Assembly: GCF_028009165.1 (NCBI RefSeq)
Contig: NC_079241.1
Coordinates: forward strand, 4,278,001-4,342,000
DNA from: Akanthomyces muscarius
Lineage: Eukaryota > Ascomycota > Sordariomycetes > Hypocreales > Cordycipitaceae
Direction: 5' to 3'
Length of the DNA: 64,000 nt
Shown here: piece after piece, positions 54,141 through 64,000 of the stretch
Position numbering within the stretch: position 1 is the stretch's first letter
How the letters are laid out: each line of letters starts with the position of its first letter
The notes under the pieces: generated by a model
Database searches by the model: none
Told to the model about the DNA's origin: nothing
Seen by the model: the letters and a program-made list of their open reading frames with translations, nothing else
Program-made: the position numbers and the translations under genes

Positions 54141-55289
54141 TTATAACTCCTCCTCCTCTTTATCAGTGACCATTTTGGTGGCCTCTGCGGCGCACCGACC
54201 ACCAGACTCGCCCTCTTTCTTGGGCATCGTGGCCTCCTTGTCAATCATTTGTCTCGAGACTGAAACAATGTTATCCTCAATGAGCTCTTGGCCAACATCT
54301 TCCAAATGCTTCTTTGGGTCGACCTTGCCGACATAGCGGGTCTTGAGCTGGTCCTTTGTCAATTCAGTTTCCTCCTTGACGCGCTTCTCGTAGCCGTCGG
54401 CCAAAGTAACAAGGCGCTCGAGACGGTCCTTGTTCTTCTCTCCTTCGACCTTAAAATCGTCCATCTCCAGTGCTTCTGTCCAAACGTGCTTGTGCAGGTT
54501 CATAAGCATGTTCTCCTCCAATGCCGTCTTGCGGTAGTTTATGCCGATCGAGTAGTAGTGTCGGTTGAGGCCGTGGATGAGTGCTTGGATGGAGGGCTTG
54601 TTGAGATGACCGAGGTTGCTCGTGCTTTGGCGTGGCTCCTGGCCCATCATAAGAAGCTGGGGATTGATGAGTCGGAAGGCATCGATAACGACCTTGCCCT
54701 TGACAGACTGGATAGGGTCAACGACGACAGCCACGGCGCGCGGGTTAAGCTGCTCGAATGACTGCTGAGTGTTGATATCAACAGAAGACAACCAGCAGCC
54801 GAAACCAGGATGCGAGTGGTACCAGCCGACGACGGACTCGGGGCTGAGCAGTCAGAGTTAGCATGCGGTACACGTGCGGGACTCGCTCTGAAGGGCACTT
54901 ACCGTCCTGTTTGGCGCAACATGTCCATCATCTTTGTTTGAAATACGGGATCAACAGCCTCGACACTAACTCCAGTTCCCGATTGGGGCATGGCAAAGAC
55001 ATCCATGACTTTGACTGTGAAATCGTCGACAAACTCGCCCAACATCAGACCCATAACTTCCATAGGCACACCGGCGCGGCCGTGTCGCAGCATCTTGAGA
55101 AGGGCTAGTGATGAAATGTAAACAGTCTCAGAGTTATCGATCAGGTTCGTGTTGTCCTATGGCCAGCAAGTATTAGCGACAGGAAGACGAGCGCGCTTGA
55201 TTGGAAGCTGCTTTGCTGCTTACCGATCCGTGAGCAGGGCCGCCCAGGCCGATGCCGCCGCCTCCCAGCAAGTTTCTGAAGCGCTCCAT
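54141..55289 (-). CDS. RPN11: 26S proteasome regulatory subunit RPN11 (deubiquitinase)
   Basis: Three exons on the minus strand, 55289..55224, 55156..54903 and 54843..54141, giving 340 residues. All introns are GTAAG...AG. RPN11 is the JAMM metalloprotease of the proteasome lid that removes ubiquitin from substrates. The motif is complete: Glu in [11 protein letters not shown] (near 59), [14 protein letters not shown] with zinc His 116, His 118 and Asp 129. The short exon 1 encodes [22 protein letters not shown]. After the MPN domain the [27 protein letters not shown] segment matches the family, and an extra tail of about 35 residues ([12 protein letters not shown]..., ending DKEEEEL) extends beyond the yeast protein. 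It shares a divergent promoter with the RPD3-type deacetylase. Confidence 0.96.
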
Positions 55290-55906
55290 GGTAAATTTAG
55301 CTTTGAATGGACTGTATGATGAGGTGTAAGTATGCCGAAACAGAGAAGAAGCAAAATCTGTGGAAGTGCTGCGTTGATACAAGAAACGCGGCGATATCTG
55401 GGAAGCTTCTCGTAGCGCCTGTTTGACTGACGCCAGCCCGGTAGCCTGCTCTCAATGGAGCGTGGCGTGCAGAGCTTCGCTGGAGAGTCACGTGTAGATA
55501 GTGAGCGATTGCTGAGTTTGGTCCAGGTGCCAGCCAGGCGACGGCGGCGCCCCAACTCACTTTAGTGGCTAGGGTGGCCCCTTGGTTGGTGCTGCAGCTG
55601 AGCGAGCGGTGACACGTCGGTGGCACCGGCCACGGGCGAGCCCGTAACAACCTTTATCCGACACAGAGATCTGGAAAGTAGCGTGCTCCCACTCCCCACC
55701 CGCGCGCCGCCAGAAGTCCAATGTCGCATTCTGGGCTCTTTCTTATCCTCTTCCCTGCTTCATTGCTTCAGGCCTCCTCCTCGGCATGCCCAATCGGAGC
55801 TGAAGCAACGCGACCACACTCCTAAGATAGCCACTCTCCTCTCTATTTATTTCCCTATCTCATACAAAAGAGCGGATCTCGCATTTCTCCCGTCAAGCGC
55901 ATCGCG
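55290..55906. promoter_or_regulatory. Divergent promoter RPN11 / RPD3
   Basis: 617 bp between head-to-head starts, so it contains both promoters. GGTGGCACC at 55619-55627 resembles the yeast Rpn4 proteasome element (GGTGGCAAA) in seven of nine bases; not enough to claim a site. Confidence 0.7.
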
Positions 55907-57979
55907 ATGGGCGAAGAAGAGACGAACATGGCCCAGCTGGGGTCAGTGGCCCTCAACGGCTCGTCCCCCAAGAAAGTTGCCTACTTTTACGACTCTGATA
56001 TCGGCAACTATGCATATGTCACTGGTCATCCTATGAAGCCTCACCGCATTCGTTTGGCCCATAGCCTGATCATGCAATACAATTTGTACCAGAAAATGGA
56101 GATTTACGTGGGTTTGCTCTGCCTCGTTCACCTCTGCAAGACACTAACATGTGTATATAGCGCGCCAAACCCGCGACTCGAGGCGAAATGACGCAATTTC
56201 ACACAGATGACTATATTGACTTCCTACAAAAAGTTACACCGGATAATATGGACAGCTATATGCGCGAGCAAGGCAAATACAACGTCGGCGACGACTGCCC
56301 TGTATTTGATGGCCTTTTTGAGTTTTGCGGTATCAGTGCCGGCGGCAGCATGGAAGGAGCTGCTAGGTTAAACCGACAGAAGTGCGACATCGCCGTCAAC
56401 TGGGCCGGGGGTCTGCATCACGCCAAAAAATGTGAGGCCAGTGGCTTCTGCTACGTTAATGGTACGCCTCTACTTCGTCAAACATGTCCTTTTGCCTCCT
56501 AACCCTGCCAACAGATATTGTACTGGGCATTCTCGAACTCCTACGATTCATGAAGCGCGTGCTTTACATCGATATCGACGTCCACCACGGCGATGGTGTC
56601 GAGGAGGCTTTCTACACAACCGACCGTGTCATGACTGTCTCTTTTCACAAGTATGGAGAGTACTTCCCCGGAACCGGCGAACTTCGTGACATTGGTATCG
56701 GTCAAGGAAAACACTACTCTGTCAACTACCCGCTTCGCGACGGCATCACGGACGAATCCTACAAGTCCATCTTCGAGCCGGTTATCGAGAACGTCATGAA
56801 GTACTACCAACCGGAGGCTGTGGTTCTACAGTGCGGTGGAGACAGTCTCTCCGGCGATCGACTCGGCTGCTTCAACCTCAGCATGGATGGCCACGCCAAC
56901 TGCGTCAGCTACGTCAAGAGCTTTGGCCTGCCTACTCTCGTCCTCGGCGGCGGCGGTTACACCATGCGTAACGTTGCTAGAACTTGGGCCTATGAAACGG
57001 GCGTTCTTGTTGGGCAAGATATGAGCCGTACTCTGCCTTATAACGAATACTATGAAGTATGCCTACCCCGCTACTGAATATTGAACGAGCTAACCAGTCG
57101 CAGTACTATGCCCCTGACTTCGAGCTGAACGTCCGATCATCCAACATGGAGAACTCCAACAGCCGCGAATACTTGGAAAAAATCACTGCTGCCGTAATCG
57201 ACAATCTCCGGAATACGGGCCCGGTGCCCTCGGTACAAATGCAGGATGTTCCACGAAAGCCGTTCGGTGGCATGACTGACGAAGAGGAAGCCGAGTTGGA
57301 CGACCTTGATGAAGACGAGAACAAGGACGTACGCATGACCGAGCACCGCTGGGACAAGCAGGTTGAGAATGGCGCTGAGTTTGAGCCCAGCGATGATGAC
57401 GAGATAGCGCGAGCCAACGGCGCGACTCGCCAATCCAGCAACAAGCGCACCTTCACCGACTTTGGAAAGGACACTGAGGAAGAGGATGCTGCAAACTCTG
57501 TCGAAGCTGCCGATGGCAAGGCGGCGGAGGCAAACCCTGAGGATAGCCATGATGTAAACGATGATACCATTGAAGATATCGGCGCTACGGAGCAGGAGAA
57601 GGAGCCAGCCGCAGAAACCAGCGTGGAGAAAGCGGACAACGATAAGACTGATGGCGACGGCGATGTCGGCATGACTGACTCTGCTCCTGCTGAAGAAGAA
57701 GCAAAGATTAAAGAAGAGGAGCTGGAGACGGAGAACGCATCTGCCCCTGAAGCAGCTGGTACTGCTACAGCAGAGCCAGAAAAGCCAGCTGAAGAGCCGA
57801 ACGCAAAACAGGACGAAACTAACGCTTCCAAGGATACGGAGAAGCCAGCAGGCGACGAAGAGAGCAAAGCCGAGAAAGCTGAGACGGCGGATAAGGAGGA
57901 GCAGCCAGCAGATGCCATGGATGTTGACGGGGACAAGGAAAGGGAAGGCGAGGCGAAAGTAACCGAGGCCGCCTCTTAG
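55907..57979 (+). CDS. RPD3: RPD3-type class I histone deacetylase
   Basis: Four exons, 55907..56107, 56161..56461, 56515..57056 and 57104..57979, giving 639 residues. It removes acetyl groups from histone tails in SIN3-type repressor complexes. The catalytic domain spans about 20-390: [43 protein letters not shown] with the active His pair near 152, [14 protein letters not shown] with zinc Asp/His near 188, [19 protein letters not shown] near 271, and [17 protein letters not shown]. Exon joints (MEIYRAKPA, YVNDIVLG, NEYYEYYAPD) reproduce the family sequence. The C-terminal 200 residues are an acidic Glu/Ala/Asp-rich tail, longer than yeast Rpd3 and typical of filamentous fungi. The first ATG is followed by a second 7 codons on. 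Confidence 0.96.
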
Positions 57980-58621
57980 TCCAGCGCTCGAAGTACTTCA
58001 TGCATAGAGATGACGTCTGGGTTTTCTACAGTGTTGGTTGAATGATTTTGCAAGCCTTGGATGGCACATGAGCCAATTCAGTTGACTGGGGCCAACCAAT
58101 GGCGGCGTTCAGGGCGTTTGGCACAGCGCAGCAGCGTGCGGGACAGATGCGCAAACTGGTATCTTGTATAACAAAGTATGCTGAGATTGACCGAATTTGA
58201 ATCAGTTTAGTAATGCAACTTGAATCAGTTTTCAAACAACTTTCGTTCATAAATTTCCCGGGATAATTTGCTCGCAGTTTGGAAACGCGGCGCCGATGAC
58301 TGGCGCAAAGTGATGCGCTGCAGTGCGGCGCTCTGTTGACAGGGTAGCTCCAAGTGGGGTTCGTCGAGAAAAAAGGTTGCCTTCTCCATCGGAATCGTCC
58401 CCAAACTTTTTTTCCGTCACGACTACAGCAATTGTGCGCCTTTTGACCAACCGATCAATCCTTTCTTCTCCTCCAACTCTGGCGGCAATGTTGAGGTAGC
58501 ACCTGGAAGATACAGAGAGTCTTTTGCGCCCACCGTGCGGACTTTCCGCTCGACAGCAACACCTGACGTTGAGTCACCCACTACGGCAGACGCCCGCCCA
58601 CCATCCCACCAACCTCCAGCC
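57980..58621. other. Intergenic region
   Basis: 3' flank of the deacetylase and promoter of RPC34. No further gene or repeat is seen. Confidence 0.6.
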
Positions 58622-59850
58622 ATGTCGCGCGCGGCGGGAGGCGACGCCGACGCGGCGAAGCTGGCCGTCTGGAAGGAGGCGCTCTACGAAAAGTGCAGAG
58701 ATGCTGCGCCCGAAAACGACATGTTTTCGCAAGACGACCTTTTGCGACTCGACGTCATTCCGAACAAGGATCTGATGCTGCTGGCACGTGTAGTGCAGTC
58801 TCTAAGCGATGACAAGCTCTTCATCACCATGCGCGAGTCCTCTGGCCAGGTGCTGTGGAAGTGGCGAGATGCTCAGGAAGCACACAAGTATGTCGCGGCT
58901 GCTGCCCTTGGCCGCTAGCAGGAGCGGGGTTTGGGGACACTGAAACTGACCCGAATTCGCACAGGTACAAGCAATGTACGACCGACGAACAAGTACTGGT
59001 ATACTCGCTTGTCGACGATGCGGGCGGCGATGGAATATGGTCGCAGACGCTGCAGAAGCGCCTCAACATGCACGACTCGGTCCTCAAGAACGCGCTGAAG
59101 CAGCTTCAGACCAAGGGACTGATTGCGCCATTCAAAAATGTCGAGCACCCCAACAAGAAAATGTACATCAAGGCTTCGATCCGGCCCAGCGATCGCGCGA
59201 CCGGCGGGCCTTGGTACACCGACCAGAATTTCGACGATGCCTTCATCGAAGAGTTGCAGCGTGTCGTCTTTGACTTCATCAAGCGCCAGAGCAGCTACCA
59301 CAGCACGCACTCTGGATCCGGGGCGGCGAGGGCGCAGGCACCCAAGAAGGGCGTTATACAAGGTGGCCTGGAAAAAGGCAAGAAGCGGGATGCCCGGGAG
59401 ATGAGCAAGCCGCCGTCAAAGGTGTCCAAGACGGCCCCCGGCACCACGCCCCGGAAGGAAGCGGCGCTGCTCCCGCTACCCGCTGGGTACACCGGCTACC
59501 CGTCCGTGCGAGATATTGCACGGCTGCTTTCTAGCAGCGGCATCACCAACAATACTATCCTGTCTGAGGAGGATGTGCGAAAGTTGATTGACGTCCTGGT
59601 CTGGGACAACCTCATCGAGCCCGTGCGCGTTGCGGGCAGAGTCGGCTACCGAGTAGCCAGAGTCGCCAAGCAGTCGACAGAGCCGTGGGCAGGCCGCGAA
59701 GATCCCACAGGACCAGAGCTCTACACAAGCCCCTACACGGAAGCACCCTGTGGCCGATGCCCCGTCTTTGACCTCTGCGAGGACGGTGGCCCTGTCGGTC
59801 CCAGCAACTGCGAGTACTTCAAGACCTGGCTCGGCATAATCGACCCTTGA
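58622..59850 (+). CDS. RPC34: RNA polymerase III subunit RPC34 (RPC6)
   Basis: Two exons, 58622..58887 and 58965..59850 (GTATGT donor, CACAG acceptor), 383 residues. RPC34 is part of the C82/C34/C31 subcomplex that lets Pol III meet TFIIIB and open promoters of tRNA and 5S genes. The N-terminal half holds tandem winged helices: AWKEALYEKCRDAAPENDMF-like start (VWKEALYEK), LFITMRESSGQVLWKWRD, then TDEQVLVYSLVDDAG, GIWSQTLQKRLNMHDSVLKNALKQL and KGLIAPFKNVEHPNKKMYI. The C-terminal part ends with the Cys cluster PCGRCPVFDLCEDGGPVGPSNCEYFKTWL, a cluster-binding signature of this family. A Lys/Ala-rich insert (about 225-260) is less conserved. The reading frame before the ATG is open but looks untranslated. 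Confidence 0.95.
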
Positions 59851-60692
59851 AGAAGAGCAAGATTCTGTCAACGCCCAGATACCTATACCCTGGACCGAAT
59901 TTTGCTGGCTCGTCCCATCGCTCCGAACAAGGCGGGGTCCTATCGATTTGGCGCAGATAAGAATAGCGCCAAAGAGAAGAACCCTGAAAATGACGACGGC
60001 AATGATCCTCGCTAGCGCTAGTCTTGGCCAGGACTCCTATATACTCGGCCGAATGAGTCGTTCTGCTTCATGTTGGACACCAAATGAAGAGAGCCTGTCT
60101 TGCACAAAGTCGCAGATTGTGCCCAAGCCGCATTCTCCGCCTTGCAGGCATTTGATGTGGACCTGGGCCACAGAGTCCAACGGCACTGTATGGGCTGCCT
60201 TGGACCGAACTGTATATAAATCATGAAGCATCTACATAATGAATTAAGCAAACAAGTAAAAGTGAAGAAAAAAAAAGCAAAACCCCCCCCCCCCCCGAAG
60301 ACCCTTGCAATGCATGATGCAGTGTTATGCATGTGTAAAACGCGCAGTGCAATCCCAATGCAATGCATGTCTGGCAGTGTGAACGGGCCTGCATCGACGG
60401 GGATGGGACGGCTATAGCAGGCAAACCCTTTGGCGGGGGCTAGGCGTCCAAAAGGAAATTCGGTTGAAAAGAGATATTGGCAGTCATGCATGCCGGGGCA
60501 ATATAAAATTGTGGTGACATCTCAGAAGTTGGCATATATTATGGATAGCTAAATTTGTTAGGCAGATCCACGACACAATTCATGAGTTATCAACATCCCT
60601 CCGTCTTTTGCAAGATTTAGTTTCACAGTTTTTGTTCATCCACACCCATTACTTAAGAGAGGTTTAGAGATACACAGCATTGAGCTCAGCGC
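59851..60692. other. Convergent intergenic region
   Basis: 3' flanks of RPC34 and the cyclophilin gene. It includes an A-rich stretch and a C14 run at 60283-60296. No gene is recognised. Confidence 0.65.
60283..60296. repeat. C14 homopolymer
   Basis: Run of 14 C directly after a purine-rich tract; simple repeat, prone to sequencing length error. Confidence 0.9.
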
Positions 60693-61733
60693 CTACTCAG
60701 CACCAGAGTTGGTGATGGTGGGGCGCTTGCTGTACTTGACAGTGCCGGAGCCGGAACCAGTAGCCTCGAGAGCCTTGACAATGTCCAGGGACTGCTGGTC
60801 AGCGACCTCGCCAAAAACGACGTGGCGGCCGTTCAACCAAGAAGTAACGACGGTGGTAACGAAAAATTGGGAGCCGTTGCTGCGCAGTCGGTTAGTTGCG
60901 CGCCGAGATTTAAAAACGAACGACGAGAGAGCTTACGTGTTGGGGCCGGCGTTGGCCATGGACAGCAGACCAGGCTTGTCATGCTTCAGCTGGAAGTTCT
61001 CATCGGCGAACTTGTCGCCGTAGATGGACTTGCCACCGGTGCCCTATAACAAGAAACGAATAAGTATGACGAAATATTGATTGTAGCTCGGTGGAGGATT
61101 CGTACGTTGCCGCGTGTGAAGTCACCACCCTGGAGCATGAAGTTGGGAATGATGCGGTGGAAGTCAGAGCCCTTGTAACCGAAGCCCTTCTCGCCAGTGC
61201 AGAGGGCACGGAAGTTCGCGGCAGTCTTGGGAACAACATCGTCAAAGAGGTTGAAGTTGATGCGACCTTTCTGGACTGTAATAATGGAAAATTTGGTCAG
61301 CAGGGGCTGTGCAGTTGAACGCGCGGCAGGAAGCCAGGCGCATCGAGCACATCTCAACAATTCAATGCCTCGCAAGACATTGAGCGCTACCGAGGAGACG
61401 GTTGATGCAAATTGACTCGGAGAATAAAAAACTACTCACCCTCAACGGCCTTGGTTTCCTCGCCGTTCTTGAAGACGGGACCCTCCCACTCGACGTCGAA
61501 GAAACTACAACAGCCGTGTTAGTTGAGCAAGGTTATCAAGCGAACAGGCACAGTCAGAAGCTGCATGCGACTTACACCTTGGAGTTACCCATTGCTGTGG
61601 TTGCCGAGAAGAAGCGAGGTTTGTTGAAAGTTTTGGAAGAAGAGACAAGCTGCGGAAGAGTGAAAGGTCTAGGAGCAGCAGAGCAAAAGGCTCGGCGGGG
61701 TAGTAGGAGGGGTTGGAAAAGAGCTGATCTCAT
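60693..61733 (-). CDS. cypA: Cyclophilin A-type peptidyl-prolyl isomerase, dual mitochondrial/cytosolic
   Basis: Five exons on the minus strand, 61733..61576, 61504..61440, 61275..61106, 61043..60937 and 60879..60693. The upper start gives 228 residues and the in-frame ATG at 61592 ([14 protein letters not shown]) gives 181. The 47-residue extension [20 protein letters not shown]...[11 protein letters not shown] has Arg and Ser, no acids, and an RFFSA cleavage-type motif, so it looks like a mitochondrial presequence. The isomerase domain is complete: [50 protein letters not shown], and [12 protein letters not shown], whose Trp binds cyclosporin A. In Neurospora one gene makes both mitochondrial and cytosolic cyclophilin, a good precedent. 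The protein speeds proline isomerisation and would be the cyclosporin receptor. Confidence 0.93.
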
Positions 61734-63091
61734 TTTGGCTGTCCTGGAGGGGTCGAATAGTTAGCGGGATATTCCGGCCAATTAGCGCAACCGGCTGGGT
61801 AAAAACAGGTGGGACATTTCAGAAGACGCCAGTCACGTGTGGTCCCGTCGCCCTGGAAGCCGCCTGGCGGCCCCTGGAAGCTCCCCACGACTGTTGAAGC
61901 TTGAACGCTCCAGCTGCAGTGACAGACAGAGCTAGTCCCGTTGCCCCAGCTTTCCCGCAGGCGTTCCCGTAGGCGCGCAGCAGGAGGAGCTGGTGCGAAC
62001 GCTCTCACCAGCTTGACAAGCCGTACCAGTCGCCTGCACATGTCGATGAGCAAAGCTCCTGCGCAAGCAGTCAGGTCGCCACGCACACACTCCAAGCCCA
62101 GGGCCGCCGCTGTCGTCGTCACGTCTGCTGCAGTTCGTTCGCTGCTCGACATGCCAGATTTTGCGCATTGGTGAGACCTGAACCAGAGTCCACTGGCGTG
62201 CAGGAGGCGGAGGCGGAGGCACACGCTCATTGGAGGGCACCAGAGCCGCCTGGCAAACTAACTGGTGGTTGCCATGGCGTGCCGACCTATCAACCAGGAC
62301 TGTTGTCTTGCATGGCATCGCAGCCAGGTTTGCTTGGAGCAGCGCAGTGCTGTCCGCTTTGCCAGCGGCGCAGCCAAGGTGCAGCGCAGGCCGATTGCTT
62401 CCGATGCGACGCGACTTTCTGCGAGGCTCTGATGAGACGACAGCTCCTGGAAGCAGCCAGATGAGAGTGACAAGGGCTCTCGCCGGCGGGCATGCTCGTG
62501 TCTGGCTTGTTGCCAAAAACTGGCAGATACAAAATCAATCGTGATGGAATGAGACTTGACGTACCTGTAAACCTGGATGCAAACTAATGTACAAGGTGTG
62601 ATGGTGTTAATAGATGATAAAAGGTAAGGGGCGAGTTGTATCCCCCAGAGGTAAAAAGTTTCGGTGAGGCCGACCCAGCAGCGCCAGAGTCATTCCGGCC
62701 TAAGGTTTCAGGTACCTTCTGCAACCAAAAGCTGCACTCGCAAGAGCAACGAGAGCCAGTGTTGCCGTCAGCCTCGCGAATTTTTGCAAAGCCGGATACA
62801 GTTTTATGCCAGAATTACTCAATACTGTCTTTTTCGATTATTTTACCCCTGCGACTCTTCCAATGCCCTTCCAATCGCTGTGCAGAGTTTCATGATAGCG
62901 TGTACATCACGTGACTCGTCATTGTCGGGCGAGGGACGTCACCGTGTCCAGATCACGGAGACTACGGCCTCCTAGAGCCAAATTCAAGGGACGCATCCAG
63001 GCTCGAACCGCTAGCCATTGGCGAGATTTGAAGCGCCCGTCCACCGAACTGACATTTTTAATCGAAAGGCCGCAGTCGCAGCCTCTTCAGG
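61734..63091. other. Divergent intergenic region
   Basis: 1.36 kb with the promoters of the cyclophilin (minus) and the ENT3-type gene (plus). Frames up to 194 codons occur on the minus strand but are Cys/Arg-rich and unlike any family; I treat them as chance. Confidence 0.6.
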
Positions 63092-64000
63092 ATGGATTTC
63101 AACGATCTCAAGAGCACTGTGTCGAACCTGACCTTGTATGATATCAAGGCCGGGTTCCGCAAAGCACAAAATGGTATGTGGCAGAGCGAGCCTCTCAAGT
63201 GTCCTGCTAACGGATGACCAGCTGTCATGAACTATACAGAGATGGAGTCCAAGGTTTGTCATGCGACCATCTCACCATGCTATAACTAATGCCGTTCAAA
63301 GGTGCGAGAGGCAACTAATAATGAACCGTGGGGTGCCTCGTCGACAACGATGCAAGAAATCGCCAATGGCACATTCAGCTAGTAAGCGCTGTAGATGCGA
63401 CTGGCCGTGATACTCTTCTGACTGTGTATAGCCAAACACTCAACGAGATTATGCCCATGATATACCGACGCTTCACCGAAAAATCCGCCGAGGAGTGGCG
63501 CCAGATCTACAAGGCCCTGCAGCTACTGGAATTTCTTATCAAGCACGGATCCGAACGAGTCATTGATGATGCCAGAGGCCATATTACATTGCTCAAGATG
63601 CTGCGCCAGTTCCACTTCATCGACCAGAATGGTAAAGATCAGGGCATCAATGTCCGAAACCGAGCCAAGGAATTAGCTGAACTCTTGGGCGACGTCGAAC
63701 GAATCAGAACCGAGCGTAAGAAGGCTCGTGCGACGAAGAACAAATATACTGGTGTAGAAGGTGGCGGGATGTATGGCGGAGGCAGCAGCAGCCGCTACGG
63801 CGGTTTCGGCCCCGAGTCCTCGGGAGGTGGCTCTGCCATGTATGGTGGATTCTCCGGAGGCGTCTATGGCGATGGCGGTGGCTTTGGAGGTCAATCCAGT
63901 GACTATCAAGAAGGCGGCGATGCCGGCCGATCTGACCGATTCGAAGCATATGACGAGTTTGAAGGGAGTGAAAGACCGGCGACTAGCTCGACCAGAAGAA
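63092..64000 (+). CDS. ENT3: ENT3-type epsin (ENTH domain), 5' part
   Basis: N-terminal part; the gene runs off the window. Exons are 63092..63173, 63222..63253 (32 nt), 63302..63381 and 63432..>64000. The tiny exon 2 supplies NYTEMESK. The ENTH domain reads MDFNDLKSTVSNLTLYDI, GFRKAQNAVMNYTEMESK, VREATNNEPWGASSTTMQEI, then YRRFTEKSAEEWRQIYKALQ, LEFLIKHGSERVIDDARGH and FIDQNGKDQGINVRNRAKEL. The order and wording match yeast Ent3 rather than Ent1/2, so it should bind phosphoinositides (PI(3,5)P2 and PI4P) and act with clathrin adaptors in trafficking between trans-Golgi and endosomes. After about residue 175 comes a Gly/Ser/Tyr-rich linker. No ubiquitin-interacting or NPF motifs are visible before the edge. 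Confidence 0.94.

Noticed and set aside
55619..55627. GGTGGCACC as an Rpn4 (PACE) site for RPN11
   Set aside because: Two of nine bases differ from GGTGGCAAA and no second copy was found.
61932..62516. 194-codon minus-strand frame upstream of the cyclophilin
   Set aside because: Arg/Cys/Ala-rich translation without domain features, in the divergent promoter region.

Overview
The window is nuclear DNA of a filamentous ascomycete, most likely a Sordariomycete of the order Hypocreales. The genes are split by short spliceosomal introns (mostly 50-110 nt, GT...AG, often with a CTAAC/CTGAC branch site just upstream of the acceptor), are coded on both strands without operons, and include fungus-specific families: an Egh16/GAS-type appressorium protein, a BIM1-like copper protein, an SLX4 of the filamentous-fungal type, a Dal5-type transporter and an RCK2-type kinase. 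The order is inferred from protein character only; no marker here fixes the species.

Layout. 1-6.7 kb: end of a CPD photolyase, RPS21, SLX4 and a NUDT19-like Nudix hydrolase. 8-19 kb: a GPI-anchored BIM1-like protein, an atypical protein kinase, an unrecognised acidic Ser-rich protein and a secreted Egh16-like protein, separated by long non-coding stretches. 19-33 kb is metabolic and transport-rich: a membrane-anchored TAP-type alpha/beta hydrolase broken by three in-frame stops, an S9 prolyl-oligopeptidase-like enzyme divergent from it, a divergent flavin amine oxidase, a Dal5-type MFS transporter, a class II aldolase/adducin protein and a SulP sulfate permease. 33-46 kb holds a secreted bicupin oxalate decarboxylase, a DUF1275 membrane protein and a second MFS transporter, with two large gene-free intervals. 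46-54 kb: an RCK2-type kinase, two neighbouring paralogues of a Cys-rich CBM52-like secreted protein (the second lacks its N-terminal half) and an unknown 533-residue protein. 54-64 kb is a housekeeping block: RPN11 and an RPD3-type histone deacetylase share a divergent promoter, followed by RPC34, a cyclophilin and an ENT3-type epsin running off the end.

No secondary-metabolite cluster, CRISPR array, intact transposon, rRNA or convincing tRNA gene was seen. The most notable points are: the multiply-stopped TAP-type peptidase; a cyclophilin with a previously hidden in-frame mitochondrial presequence upstream of its cytosolic start; the CBM52-like pair with an apparent GC-AG intron in one copy and a truncated partner; a TATA-like sequence in the loop of a perfect 12-bp inverted repeat; and a cluster of AACTAGTT-based repeats.
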